This document shows positions 9,346-19,700 of a DNA stretch of 46,380 nucleotides, piece by piece (within the stretch, counting starts at the first letter, position 1; each line of letters begins with the position of its first letter). The notes beneath the pieces are model-generated. The model did no database searches and was not told the DNA's origin. It worked only from the letters and a program-made list of their open reading frames with translations. Position numbers and translations under genes: made by a program. The stretch is from Accumulibacter sp031732795 (GTDB lineage: Bacteria; Pseudomonadota; Gammaproteobacteria; Burkholderiales; Rhodocyclaceae), in the NCBI GenBank assembly GCA_031732795.1, contig JAVMKC010000011.1, positions 1-46,380 on the forward strand, in the 5' to 3' direction.

Positions 9346-9522
9346 CGCGCCACGGCGGTGGTTGCGATCGACGGCCCCGGGGCTGAGGGAGTCGTTCCGC
9401 CCTGGTTTTCCGCCAACCCAATCTGCCATGGGCTGCCACATCGTGAACGACCGTGTTGGTTTTCATCGTACCCATTTCCTCGTCCGCTTGGCGGCAATGG
9501 CCCGTCGGCGGTGGCCTGAGCC

Positions 9523-10425
9523 GTGAGCGCCGCACCGCCGCGCTGGCTGCCGTTGCTGGTGCTCGGCGTCGGTCTGCTGGCCATCTCCTTTGGCGCCATC
9601 CTGGCGCGCTTCGCGCAAGGCCATGGGCTGCCATCACTGGTCATCGCCGCCTTGCGCCTGGGCATCGCCGCGCTGCTGATCGCCCCGCTTGCCCTCTGGC
9701 CGTCGGGAGGAGGGCGTCCGCGCCCCCTGAGCGGCCGGCAATGGCGCTTGACCGCTGCCGCCGGCGCCTGTCTGGCGCTGCATTTCGCGGCCTGGATCAG
9801 TTCGCTGGAATACACCTCGGTGGCCAGCAGCACCGCCTTGGTGACCACCAACCTGCTGTGGATCGGTCTCGCTTCGTTTCTGCTGTTTGGCGAACGGCCG
9901 GGCCGCTGGCTGCTGATCGGCAGCGCCATTTCGCTGGCCGGCAGCCTGTTGATCTTCTGGAGCGACAGCCAGCATCAGTCCGCCGGCAGCCGGCCGCTGC
10001 TCGGCAACGGTCTGGCCGTTGCCGGCAGTTGGTGCTTTTCGGCCTATCTGCTGTTCGGCCGCCGTCTGCGCGCCGATTTGCCGTTGCCGACCTATCTCGG
10101 ACTGGCCTACGGCAGCGCGGCGATTTTTCTGTTGCTCGCCTGCCTAGGCAGCGGTTTGCCGTTGACCGGCTATCCAGGTGCCGCTTACCTCGTTGCCCTT
10201 GGCCTGGCGATCGGTCCGCAGTTGCTCGGGCACAGCGCTTACAACTGGGCGCTGAAATACGTTTCTCCGACCTTCATTGCCGTGGTCACCCTCGGTGAGC
10301 CCGTCGGCAGCGCACTGCTGGCCTGGCTGTTCTTCGGCGAATCGTTTGCCGGCGCGCAGGCGGTTGGCGTCGTGTTGCTGCTCCTGGGAATTTATCTGGC
10401 GGCGCGTGACGAGGGACGACATTGA
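9523..10425 (+). CDS. EamA/DMT-superfamily membrane transporter
   Basis: 300 residues with about ten hydrophobic helices in two halves, each of the EamA type (roughly residues 10-145 and 155-295). Recognisable marks are SFGAILARFAQ and a RLGIAALL helix in the first half, LEYTSVASSTALVTTNLLW, and the second-half motif KYVSPTFIAVVTLGEPVGSA near the end. Members export or import amino acids, nucleosides or other small metabolites across the inner membrane; the substrate cannot be read from the sequence. The start is a GTG without a strong ribosome binding site. It follows the liv cluster in the same direction and may belong to it functionally. Confidence 0.85.
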   Translation: MSAAPPRWLPLLVLGVGLLAISFGAILARFAQGHGLPSLVIAALRLGIAALLIAPLALWPSGGGRPRPLSGRQWRLTAAAGACLALHFAAWISSLEYTSVASSTALVTTNLLWIGLASFLLFGERPGRWLLIGSAISLAGSLLIFWSDSQHQSAGSRPLLGNGLAVAGSWCFSAYLLFGRRLRADLPLPTYLGLAYGSAAIFLLLACLGSGLPLTGYPGAAYLVALGLAIGPQLLGHSAYNWALKYVSPTFIAVVTLGEPVGSALLAWLFFGESFAGAQAVGVVLLLLGIYLAARDEGRH

Positions 10426-10715
10426 AGGGCCGGGCAGCTTCCTGTCTGAGCATTGCTCGTCTGACCGTCGATGCCTTTTGTTTCAGCAGAACTGGTAAAC
10501 CCGCTCGAGGCAACAAGCGTTCTGGCCGGCTACGGTTCGTCAACCTGCTTCGGTTTCATCCCCATGACAAGACAGAGCAGCGCTACGTGTCTCGGATTGC
10601 CGATGAATCGCGGATTGGCGAGCCGAGTTCATGACTTCAGACTCGTCTACACTTCTCGAAAATAAGCGTAATCTCACGAGCATACATAATCATACCTCAA
10701 ACCTCTGGTTGGAAC

Positions 10716-12287
10716 ATGGCAAGCAAAAAGCAGAAACCCCTTGCAAAAGATACCGAGCACAGCATCCTTTCCCGACTCACCTTCGGGAGCGAAGCAACGA
10801 GTCGGGTTGAAATCGGTCGACTGGGCTTGACCGCGTGGCTTGCCCAGCAATTGCGCCCGGATGAAACGCTGGATGGAGAATGTCAGACCCGGCTGAAGAA
10901 TCTCAAGTTGCGGATACGCTACCCGGAATCCAAGGATTGGGCCGCCGTCGACGAGATGCGCCCTTTGCACTGGCTCGGTGCCAATATTGAAGAGCTATCC
11001 AGACTGAATGAGCCGGGCCGGCAGATCGCACACGCCGAAAAAACTCGCCCGAGGGTTGAAGTGGCGGCGGCAACGCTCATGCGTGCCGTTTATAGCCGCT
11101 GGCAGTTGCGCGAAGTCCTTGCCGATTTTTGGCATAACCACTTCAACGTCAACGGTTGGGATGTTCCGATCGGTCTTGCTTTACCCGTTTATGACCGCGA
11201 AGTCATCCGTTTTCATGCATTTGGCAATTTCAGGGAAATGCTCGAAGCCGTGGCGCAAAGCCCGGCCATGCTCTGGTATCTCAACAACCGCTCCTCGAGG
11301 GCCGGTGCGCCGAACGAAAACTACGCCCGCGAACTTTTTGAACTGCATACGCTGGGGCGGGATGCCTATCTGAACGGCATCTATAACCGCTGGAAAGATG
11401 TGCCTGGTGCGAAAAAAGGACAACCGGCAGGCTATATCGACCAGGATGTCTATGAAGCGGCCCGTGCATTTACCGGGTGGGGCGTGGAGGATGGCAGTGG
11501 TCTCGGTGGTGGGCAGAGTCTTTCGCGCAGTGGCCGTTTCATCTACGTCGATGCTTGGCACGATCAATACCAGAAAAGAGTCCTGGCAACGGAATTTGAA
11601 CCGTATCAGAGCGCACTGTCCGATGGACGAAAAGTTCTTGATCTTGCCGCTTTTCATCCGGCCACGGCCCGGCATCTGGCAAAAAAACTCTGCATCCGTC
11701 TGCTCTGTGACGAGCCGCCGCCGGCATTGATCGATTCGGCGGCCAAGGTCTGGTACGAACACCGTTTCAAACCCGACCAGATTGCTCGGACAATCGAACA
11801 TATCGTGCTTGCCAAAGCGTTTGCCAGTGAACCGAACGCCAAACTCAAGCGGCCTCTGGAACTTGTTGCCAGCTTCGTTCGCGCCAGCGAACTGCCCTTC
11901 GTGCCGACGGAGGGCCTGCTCGGAGAGATGGAAACGGCGGGGCAGCGCCTGTTCGGCTGGACAACGCCTACCGGACACCCGGATCAGGCGTTGTTCTGGA
12001 GCGGGGCAAACACCATGCGCAGACGCTGGACGCTCATCGCCGGCCTGGTCGAGAACTGGTGGGGTAACGGCGTCCTTGATCCGCTGCATCCCTTTGGCAG
12101 CAAGAGCACCATGCCGGAGAACTTCGCCCGGGTATGGCTTGAACGCCTGTATGGCCGCACGGCTCCCGCGATCGCTGGCATTCTCATCGAAGGCGCCAAA
12201 GCCGGTGGACAGCCTTCACTGCGCCCGGTCCAGGCCCGCCAGATGCTCGCTTGGGCGGCCATGGCGCCCGCATTTCAGCTTCGCTAG
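10716..12287 (+). CDS. DUF1800 family protein
   Basis: 523 residues. The family is recognised by ILSRLTFG near the N-terminus, LREVLADFWHNHFNV, the stretch NENYARELFELHTLG, the repeat-like ARAFTGW, and FHPATARHLAKKLCIRLLCD. DUF1800 proteins have no agreed biochemical role. They nearly always sit next to a DUF1501 gene, as here: the DUF1501 gene starts nine bases downstream and its ribosome binding site overlaps this stop codon. No signal peptide is visible, so it either stays in the cytoplasm or leaves with its Tat-exported partner; the latter is speculation. Codon use and GC look like the surroundings. Confidence 0.85.
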   Translation: MASKKQKPLAKDTEHSILSRLTFGSEATSRVEIGRLGLTAWLAQQLRPDETLDGECQTRLKNLKLRIRYPESKDWAAVDEMRPLHWLGANIEELSRLNEPGRQIAHAEKTRPRVEVAAATLMRAVYSRWQLREVLADFWHNHFNVNGWDVPIGLALPVYDREVIRFHAFGNFREMLEAVAQSPAMLWYLNNRSSRAGAPNENYARELFELHTLGRDAYLNGIYNRWKDVPGAKKGQPAGYIDQDVYEAARAFTGWGVEDGSGLGGGQSLSRSGRFIYVDAWHDQYQKRVLATEFEPYQSALSDGRKVLDLAAFHPATARHLAKKLCIRLLCDEPPPALIDSAAKVWYEHRFKPDQIARTIEHIVLAKAFASEPNAKLKRPLELVASFVRASELPFVPTEGLLGEMETAGQRLFGWTTPTGHPDQALFWSGANTMRRRWTLIAGLVENWWGNGVLDPLHPFGSKSTMPENFARVWLERLYGRTAPAIAGILIEGAKAGGQPSLRPVQARQMLAWAAMAPAFQLR

Positions 12288-12296
12288 GAGAGTGCC

Positions 12297-13553
12297 GTGT
12301 CCAGAAGCCGACGTGAATTTATCAAAGCCGCTGCCCTGGCAGGCTGCTTGCCCTTTTGTGGAATCTCCGGGCTGGCCTACGAAGAAAGCGTCAACCGGAA
12401 GCATCCCCTGCTGGTGATCCTGTTTTTGCGCGGCGGGATGGACGGACTCCATGTCGTAGCGCCGAGCGCCGATCCTCATTACATCCAGGCCAGGCCGCCG
12501 GAACTGCGGGTGGCGGAGGCGGGGGAAAACTCAGGGTATGTCCTGGATGGAGCGCTCGATGCGTCGGCCGGTTTCAAATTGCACCCTGCGGCAGGCGCGC
12601 TCGCCGATCTGTACCGGGGCGGGGAACTGGCGATTGTGCACGCCGTCGGTTTGAATGATGGCACCCGCTCCCACTTTGTCGCCCAGGATCTCATCGAACG
12701 TGGGCTAGTGGATGAAAAATTCCTGCACGAAAGCAAAGAAGGTTGGCTGACACGTCTTATCGGTAGCGCAAGACCCCTCTCGACAACGATTCCGGCGTAT
12801 TCGGCCTCGTCTGTTCCAGCGCTGTCTCTTTCCGGTGGAACGCAGCCGTTCAGCGCTCCCGAACTTGCTGGCGGCGTGGGGTTTCCCTGGGGCCCCGTAA
12901 CCGGGCAGGTCCTGCGCGCATTCTCTCGCGAAGGGCAAAACCCGGTTGACCGTGCAACTATCGAGACCCTCGATCTGCTGGAGACGATCGACAAGCAATT
13001 GCCCAAGGATGCTCAGGGCCGCGTACTGCCTTATGCGCCTGCCGGGAAAGCCCGCTATGAAGGGGCAGGAGATCTTGCCCGCACGTTGGCGTCGGTGGCG
13101 CGGCTGTCGCGCATGGAAGTGGGGTTGCAACTGGCTACTGTCGATTTTGGCGGCTGGGATACGCACGAATCGCAAGGCGGCAAGGTCGGTGCGCTCGTCA
13201 AACAACTTTCGCTTGGCATGGCCGCCTTTCGTGAAGACATGGCCGCCGCCAAGCAACCCTTTGTGCTGGTGGGGATGACCGAATTCGGCCGCAGGCTCCG
13301 TGCCAACAAGAGCGGTGGCACCGATCATGGGCACGGCGGGTGCTGGATGGTGCTCGGCGACTCGGTGCGTGGGAAAAAGATGTACGGCCGCTGGCCCGGG
13401 CTTGCGACGCCACAACTCGATCAAGGTGTGGATCTGGCCGTGACCACCGATTATCGTCAGGTGCTGGCCGAAGTGGTGAGACCCTGGAACATCGGGAGTC
13501 AACGACTCTTTCCGGGATTTGCCGAAAGCACCCCGCTCGGCTTATTGGCTTAG
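12297..13553 (+). CDS. DUF1501 family protein with Tat signal
   Basis: 418 residues starting at a GTG, with AGGAG at 12286-12290. The N-terminus SRREFIKAAALAG is a twin-arginine export signal, so the protein is probably folded and cofactor- or metal-bound before it crosses to the periplasm. Family marks are LFLRGGMDGLHVVAP, the DGTRSHFVAQDLIERG segment (usually S/D-H-F), TVDFGGWDTHESQGG, MTEFGRRLRANKSGGTDHG and GHGGCWMVLG. The fold belongs to the alkaline phosphatase/sulfatase-like group and the conserved Asp/His residues are placed as metal ligands in that group, but the reaction is unknown. Co-transcribed with the DUF1800 gene. Confidence 0.87.
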   Translation: MSRSRREFIKAAALAGCLPFCGISGLAYEESVNRKHPLLVILFLRGGMDGLHVVAPSADPHYIQARPPELRVAEAGENSGYVLDGALDASAGFKLHPAAGALADLYRGGELAIVHAVGLNDGTRSHFVAQDLIERGLVDEKFLHESKEGWLTRLIGSARPLSTTIPAYSASSVPALSLSGGTQPFSAPELAGGVGFPWGPVTGQVLRAFSREGQNPVDRATIETLDLLETIDKQLPKDAQGRVLPYAPAGKARYEGAGDLARTLASVARLSRMEVGLQLATVDFGGWDTHESQGGKVGALVKQLSLGMAAFREDMAAAKQPFVLVGMTEFGRRLRANKSGGTDHGHGGCWMVLGDSVRGKKMYGRWPGLATPQLDQGVDLAVTTDYRQVLAEVVRPWNIGSQRLFPGFAESTPLGLLA

Positions 13554-14013
13554 GCGCCTGTCCAGCATGGATCGTTCATTGGTTGTATTGGTTGTTCGGG
13601 CACGAAGCCAGGAGAAAATCTGCCGTCGTGCCACGAATGCTCCTCAACGGATTGCTCCATGCTTGGCCTGACAGGCTTCTGGAGTTGTTCCTGGAAAGTT
13701 GGCCGTTTGCGCCTTTCTGTTGGGGTTGATAAAAAACATTATCAATTTCAATTGATTGGTTTAAAGTGATCTCTTTTGACGGTCGGCCTCTCTGGCCTGC
13801 AAATCCCGCTTGACCTCGAAATGCCTGTATCAGACGAGGTCAGCGACTGGCGCAACTTCCGGAGTTGGCGCTATGCTGCCGGTCTTGCGGTCGTTACGGC
13901 CGGGTTAATCCCGTTTGATCGACGATGACGCCGTTGTCCCTGGTCACGCTGATGGCACGGCCAGGGTAGACGGTTCCTCGCGATTTTTCGGAATCATTGA
14001 ATTGGAGACTATC
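13554..14013 (+). other. Intergenic region between DUF1501 gene and aminotransferase
   Basis: 460 bases with no gene I can support. The stretch 13728-13775 is AT-rich, carries an inverted repeat (13727-13744), and is the likely promoter area for the aminotransferase. The aminotransferase frame stays open upstream to 13915, but the ATG there has no support compared with the GTG at 14014. Confidence 0.5.
13727..13744. promoter_or_regulatory. Inverted repeat in AT-rich stretch (possible operator)
   Basis: TGATAA (13727-13732) and TTATCA (13739-13744) are perfect inverted copies with a 6-base spacer, next to more AT-rich sequence (ATCAATTTCAATTGATTGG). It is reminiscent of a Fur-type site, but the spacing does not match the classical 7-1-7 pattern. 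Function is inferred from composition and place only. Confidence 0.25.
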
Positions 14014-15171
14014 GTGCCCGCCTTGCTGCCCCATCCCGATCCCGATGGCCTGCTCGAGTATTCGGTGGTGTATACCGACCGAGCGTTGAACCACATGTCC
14101 AAACGCTTTCAGGGAGTGATGAAGGACATCGCGCGGATCCTGAAGAGCGTCTACAACGGCACGGCGGCAGTCGTCGTTCCGGGTAACGGCACCATTGGCA
14201 TGGAAGCCGTCGCCCGTCAGTTCGCCACCGACAAGAAGTGTCTGATCATCCGCAACGGCTGGTTCAGTTACCGCTGGACGCAGATCCTCGAGACCGGACG
14301 GATCGCCGCGGAGTCGATCGTCATGGCCGCCGCGCGTCAGGGTAGCGATTCCCAGGCGCCATTCGCCCCGCCGCCGATCGAAGAGGTGGTCGCGCGCATC
14401 CACGCCGAAAAACCGGACATCGTCTTCGTGCCGCACGTCGAAACCGCTTCGGGAATGATCCTGCCCAATGACTACCTGCAGATCCTCGGGCATGCCGTCC
14501 GTGCGGTCGATGGCTTGTTCGTCCTGGATTGCGTCGCTTCCGGCGCGGTGTGGGTCGACATGTCGGCCAACGACGTCGATGTGTTGATCAGCGCGCCGCA
14601 AAAAGGATGGAGCGGTTCGCCGTGTTGCGCGATGGTCGTGCTCAGCGAGCGCGCCCGTTCGCGCATCGACGCCACTCACAGCAGCAGTTTCGCCTGCGAT
14701 CTCAAAAAATGGCTGCAGATCATGGAAACCTACGAAAACGGCAGCCATGCCTACCATTCGACCCTGCCCACCGATGCGCTGGCCGCTCTGCGCGAGGTGA
14801 TGCGTGAAACCGAGAATTACGGTTTCGATCGCGTGCGCCGGGAACAGGTCGAACTCGGCGTCCGGGTCAGGGCGCTGCTGGTTGCCCGCGGCTTCAAGAG
14901 CGTTGCCGCGGAAGGTTTCCAGGCTCCGGGGGTGGTCGTCAGCTATACCGACGACCCCGAGATCCAGTCGGGTCGGAAATTTCTCGACGTCGGCGTGCAG
15001 GTCGCTGCCGGCGTGCCGCTGCAATGCAACGAAGGCGCGGATTTTCACACTTTTCGCATCGGTCTGTTCGGGCTGGAAAAGCTGCACAATCCCGACCGCA
15101 CGGTTTTGAGCCTGGCCGACGCGCTGGATGCCTTGGCGCGTGGCAATAAGGCGAACAGCGGCGAGGGGTGA
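14014..15171 (+). CDS. Class V aminotransferase (alanine-glyoxylate / serine-pyruvate type)
   Basis: 385 residues from a GTG preceded by GGAG at 14004-14007. PLP-dependent fold type I enzyme of the group that includes alanine-glyoxylate and serine-glyoxylate aminotransferases. Visible marks: VVPGNGTIGMEAVARQF (cofactor phosphate region), HVETASGMILP, FVLDCVASGAVWVD with the ring-N Asp, and Lys197 in SAPQKGWSGSP as the Schiff-base lysine. The C-terminal small domain ends in FRIGLFGLEK. It would move an amino group between small amino and keto acids, perhaps glyoxylate; exact substrates cannot be told. It is a single gene with spacers on both sides. Confidence 0.83.
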   Translation: MPALLPHPDPDGLLEYSVVYTDRALNHMSKRFQGVMKDIARILKSVYNGTAAVVVPGNGTIGMEAVARQFATDKKCLIIRNGWFSYRWTQILETGRIAAESIVMAAARQGSDSQAPFAPPPIEEVVARIHAEKPDIVFVPHVETASGMILPNDYLQILGHAVRAVDGLFVLDCVASGAVWVDMSANDVDVLISAPQKGWSGSPCCAMVVLSERARSRIDATHSSSFACDLKKWLQIMETYENGSHAYHSTLPTDALAALREVMRETENYGFDRVRREQVELGVRVRALLVARGFKSVAAEGFQAPGVVVSYTDDPEIQSGRKFLDVGVQVAAGVPLQCNEGADFHTFRIGLFGLEKLHNPDRTVLSLADALDALARGNKANSGEG

Positions 15172-15342
15172 ACGTCCACCGGCGAGCCTTTTGCCGATGC
15201 CTCGTCCGGTTCGACGTCGTTCGTGGCCACGCCGATCTGGCGAGCACCGATGCGTACTGTGGTACTCGCGGATAATTGGCAACGCGGTGGCGGACTGATC
15301 TCAGGCGTGCCCCTGATGTTGTGCTTCAAGGACTGAAACAGA

Positions 15343-15789
15343 TTGCGACTCTGGTCACTGCATCCGAAATATCTTGATCCACGGGGTCTGGTGGCGCTTT
15401 GGCGCGAGGCATTGTTGGCGCGGGCCGTGTTGCAAGGCCAAACCCGTGGCTATCGCAATCACCCGCAATTGCAACGTTTTCGTGCCCACGCGTCACCCTT
15501 GACGGCGATCGATGCCTATCTGGTGGCGGTTCATGCCGAGTCCTTGTCGCGGGGCTACGCCTTTGACGTCAGAAAAATCGAACCCTCGTCCCGGTCAACG
15601 GGTATGGCGGTTAGCAGCGGGCAGATCGACTATGAATGGCGGCACTTGCTCGACAAACTCGCCGTGCGCAGTCCCGAGTGGCATCAACGCTGGTCCAGCG
15701 AAGTCTCGCCTCAATGCCACCCGCTTTTTCGAGTCCAGACCGGCGAAGTCGAGTCATGGGAACGGACGCTCGAGCGTCAAGCGCGCTGA
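15343..15789 (+). CDS. Pyrimidine dimer DNA glycosylase/endonuclease V-type protein (Pyr_excise family)
   Basis: 148 residues. The N-terminus MRLWSLHPKYLDPRGLVALW, followed by REALLARAVLQG and GYRNHPQLQRF, is what I recognise from the pyrimidine dimer DNA glycosylase family (related to T4 endonuclease V), which starts repair of UV-induced pyrimidine dimers. The start is a TTG with AAGGA at 15328-15332, ten bases ahead; the family nearly always begins at this exact residue, which supports the rare start codon. The tail beyond about residue 110 is less conserved. It stands alone, without other repair genes nearby. The assignment to the family is fairly good; that it is an active enzyme is inference. 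Confidence 0.68.
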   Translation: MRLWSLHPKYLDPRGLVALWREALLARAVLQGQTRGYRNHPQLQRFRAHASPLTAIDAYLVAVHAESLSRGYAFDVRKIEPSSRSTGMAVSSGQIDYEWRHLLDKLAVRSPEWHQRWSSEVSPQCHPLFRVQTGEVESWERTLERQAR

Positions 15790-16772
15790 TTTGTCACTAG
15801 CCGCTTGGCGCGTATGGCGAAAGCGTTGTCGTGAGTCATGGCGGCCAGGAGCCTGCCGGGCTTGCGTCATCGTCGCGAGCAGAGCAGAAAGGGAAAAAGA
15901 GAACAGGTTTTCCCGATTTCGAGGCGTCTGGGACGTGGCAACGAGAAACCGAGGGAAAACGGATCGTCTCCCGACCGACCAGTCGAGCAGCCTCCAGTCC
16001 GCCAGACTCCTGGACCCGCGAGGCTGATCGGCGGATAAGCCGCCCTCGGCCAAACTGAATTTGCCCGGCAGCTTTCGGCGCCGAAAGATCTGCTCCCAAT
16101 GCGCAAACTCCGGGGACGATGCGCGTGCGTCACGAACAACCGGCAGATGCGACCTGGCGACGCACGTCCAGAAACGTATGTCGCGCATCAAATGGCGGCA
16201 AACGTCCTGACGCGCCGCGATGTCGGCGGCCCGTTGCCTTTCCATGCGCATTGCCGGCCCTTGGCCCGCCAACAACGGACATGACGTTGTTCCGGAGATG
16301 CCCGGCGAGGGTCTGGAAACCGCCGTATCGCGGTGTCGAAGACGTATCGGTGTGGCGAAGCAGAACCCGTCGTAGTGCCGTGGGTCACATCTTGAATCAG
16401 CTGGATACCTTATGTTTGGCCCCAGACGGGCCGAAATGCCCGAACTGTCGAAAAAATTTACAGCAGGTCCGTGTCGGAAAATCGGCCCAGGCATGGGTCT
16501 TCTCCCGCAACATCCTGAAAAATAAATAACTTAATTTTAAATACGCGGAATATTTCTCGGCAGGATCGTGACATAAGTCCTGTGGGCCAAGCATAACATA
16601 ATGATTTAAATTGAAAAAAAATATTAAGCATGATTTTTGCTTCATAAATCGGTTGAAATGTGTGGAAATGGATTTTCAGTGGGGCATCACGCGTACGGAT
16701 TTTGATTGAACGGGTTTCGTGATGTTCGAATTTGCGGGCGCTCGACATACTCATAATCACAAAGGAATAATC
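15790..16772 (+). other. Long gene-free region, AT-rich in its right part
   Basis: 983 bases. The left part has GC like the surroundings and short overlapping frames on both strands with no recognisable domain or ribosome binding site. From about 16515 to 16660 the DNA becomes strongly AT-rich, unlike anything else nearby except the region before the PEP-CTERM gene. This part probably holds the promoter of the giant repeat gene. A weak sigma-54-like element is noted at 16626-16641. Confidence 0.5.
16626..16641 (+). promoter_or_regulatory. Weak sigma-54-like element before the giant repeat gene
   Basis: AAGCAT-N5-TTGCT keeps the -24/-12 spacing and the GC of the -12 box, but has AG in place of the key GG at -24 and T in place of the last C. 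It lies 132 bases before the giant gene's ATG. Called only because a perfect site with the same AT-rich setting precedes the neighbouring PEP-CTERM gene. Confidence 0.2.
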
Positions 16773-19700
16773 ATGAACGTCTATGGCGAAGAGCAACTGA
16801 ACACGTACAAACCCAGCAACCAGCAGGCGCCGCAAGTGGCGGTGTTGACCGACGGCAGCTACATCGTTGTCTGGAACTCCGAAGGGCAGGACGGCAGCGG
16901 TTCCGGCGTTTACGGTCAGCATTTCACCAGCGCCGGTGTGCCGATAGGGCCCGAGTTCCGCGTCAACACCGTGACGGACTCTACCCAGGGCAATGCGCGC
17001 GTGGCCGCAACCGGCAACGGCGGCTTCGTGGTGACCTGGGAAGACAGCAGCGGCATCGACGGTTCCGGCCAAGGGGTCATTGGGCAACGCTACGACGCCA
17101 GCGGACTGGCTGCGGGGTCCAACTTCGTCGTGAACGCCACCACCAGCAGCACGCAAAACAGTCCGGCCACCGCTGGCTACGGCAGTGGTTTTGCCCTCGT
17201 GTGGTCCTCCTTCGGGAATGCCGGTGGCAATGGCTATGACATTTTTCTACGCCGTTTCGACAACGCGGGGAATCAGGTGGCCGCCGAAACGCTGATCAGC
17301 ACCGTCCCCGGCGCGCCCGGCACGGCGCAGGTCGGTACGCAGACCGACCCCGACGTCGCCTCGTATGCCAATGGAGACCTGGTGATCGTGTGGACGGATC
17401 AGTCAGGCAACGATGGCAGCTCCTATGGCGTGTATGGGCGCCGGGTGACTGCCGCCGGCGTGCTGTCCGATACTTTCCTGATCAATACCTTCACCGCCAA
17501 TGCGCAATACGAGGCCCGCGTGGCGACATTGAGCGATGGCGGTTTCGTGGTGGTGTGGCGTTCGGACTTGCAGGACGGTTCCAGCGCGGGTGTCTATGGC
17601 CAGCGTTTCACTGCGGCCGGCGCCAAGGTGGGTCCCGAATTCCTGGTCAATCAAACGACCACCGGTGGTCAATATCAACCCGAGGTAACCGGGTTGTCGA
17701 CCGGCGGTTTTGTGATCACCTGGTATAACGATAATTTCGATGTCGGCGGCTCGGGTACCACGCAGGATGTTTATGTCCGCGAATACGATGCCTCCGGCAA
17801 CCCGGTTACCGGGCAGGTGAAACTGGTTTCGCCGACCAGCAGCACGGAATACCAGCCAGCGATCGCCGACCTGGGCCAAGGCAATTATGTCGTGGTGTAT
17901 CAGGATGTCGACAACTCCGCGACCGGCAACGGCTCTTACGAAATCGTTCAGCAGATTTTCGGTGACCCGCTGGAACTGTCGCGCCAGGCCAGCCCCACGG
18001 TGGGTGATTTCTCGGGCACGGTGACGTTTGCGGAAAATCTGGTGAACGCGGCGCCGCAAGTGATCGACCCCGCGGTCAGTGTCACCGACCTCGATTCCGT
18101 CAACTTCGCCGGTGGCCGGCTGGATTTGTTTTACGTCCAGGGTGGGGAAGTGACCGATCAGTTGAGTGTTCGCAACCAAGGCAATGGCTTCGGTCAGATT
18201 GGCGTTTCCGGCAGTAACATCAGTTACGGCGGCACGTTGATCGGCACCATTGCCGTGGGGCCGCAGAATGGCGTCAACGGCGCCAATCTGGTGATCAACC
18301 TCAACGCTAATGCGACGACCGAGGCGGTCGAAGGCCTGATCCAGAACCTCACTTACGCCAGCATTTCACAGAGCCCGGCGGCTTCGCGCACCGTGGGTAT
18401 CCGTTTGTCGGATGGCGATGGTGGCGCATCGCCATCCTCGAGCGTGACGATCAACGTAACCGCTGACCTCGATGGCGCGCCGGTGGTTCATGGCGAGGAG
18501 ACCGTCAATACCTACCGGGGCAGCACGCAGGATGGTCCGCAGATCGCGGTGCTGAGCGACGGTAGTTACGTGACGGTATGGAATTCCGAAGGTCAGGACG
18601 GCAGCAGCACTGGGGTGTATGGCCAGCGCTACACGCATTCGGGGGTGGCGGTTGGCAACGAGTTCAAGATCAACGCGGTCACCAGCTCGACGCAGGCGAA
18701 TGTGCGCGTGGCGGCCAAGGGCGACGGTGGTTTTGTGGTGACCTGGGACGATTCCAGCGGCGTTGACGGGTCCGGCCAGGGGGTGATCGGTCAGCTTTAC
18801 GATGCGGGCGGAGTGGCGGTCAACGCCAATTTCGTGGTGAACGCCACCACCAGCAGCACGCAGAACAGCAGCGCCGCGGCGGGTTATTCGAGCGGATTCG
18901 CCGTGGTGTGGTCCTCGAATCAAGCGGGCGGCAATGGTTCCGACATCTACCTGCGCCGCTTCGACAACGCCGGCAATCAGGTGGCTGCCGAGACCCGGAT
19001 CAGCACGGTTCCCGGCGCGCCGGGAACGGCGCAGGTGGGCACGCAGACCGATCCCGACGTCGCCGCGTATGCGAATGGCAATCTGGTGGTCGTATGGACC
19101 GATCAGTCAGGCAACGACGGCAACGTTTACGGCGTCTACGGCCGCACGGTGAGTGCGGGCGGGACGTTATCCGACGTCTTCCTGATCAACACCTACACCA
19201 CCAGTTATCAATACGAAGCGCGAGTGGCGACGTTGAGCGACGGCGGGTTTGTGGTGGTCTGGCGTTCGGACAACCAGGACGGCAGTAGCGCCGGTGTTTA
19301 CGGTCAGCGCTACAACGCCGCCGGCACCAAGGTCGGCGACGAATTCCAGGTCAATGAATCCACCAACGGCGGTCAATATCAGCCCGACGTGACGGGGTTG
19401 TCGACCGGCGGCTTCGTCGTCACCTGGTACAACGATAATTACGATGTCGGCGGCACGGGAACGACGGCGGACGTCTATATCCGTGAATACGCGGCCAACG
19501 GCACGGCGATCGACGGCCAGCGCAAGCTGGTATCCGCGACCAACAGCACGGAATACCAGCCGGCGATCGCCGATCTCGGCGGCGGGAACTTCGTGGTCGC
19601 CTATGCCGACTGGAACACGGTGTCCGGCGCATCTGGCGTCAACACCTATGAAATCGCTCAGCAACTCTTCGGCAGCGCCGCGCAACTTCCACGCCAGGCC

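Noticed and set aside
13340..13729. 129-codon plus-strand frame across the end of the DUF1501 gene
   Set aside because: Most of it overlaps the DUF1501 gene in another frame; the rest has no domain or ribosome binding site.
15831..16529. Several short frames on both strands in the region before the giant gene
   Set aside because: They overlap each other, are Arg/Pro/Ser-rich as expected from chance in high-GC DNA, and none has a convincing start signal.
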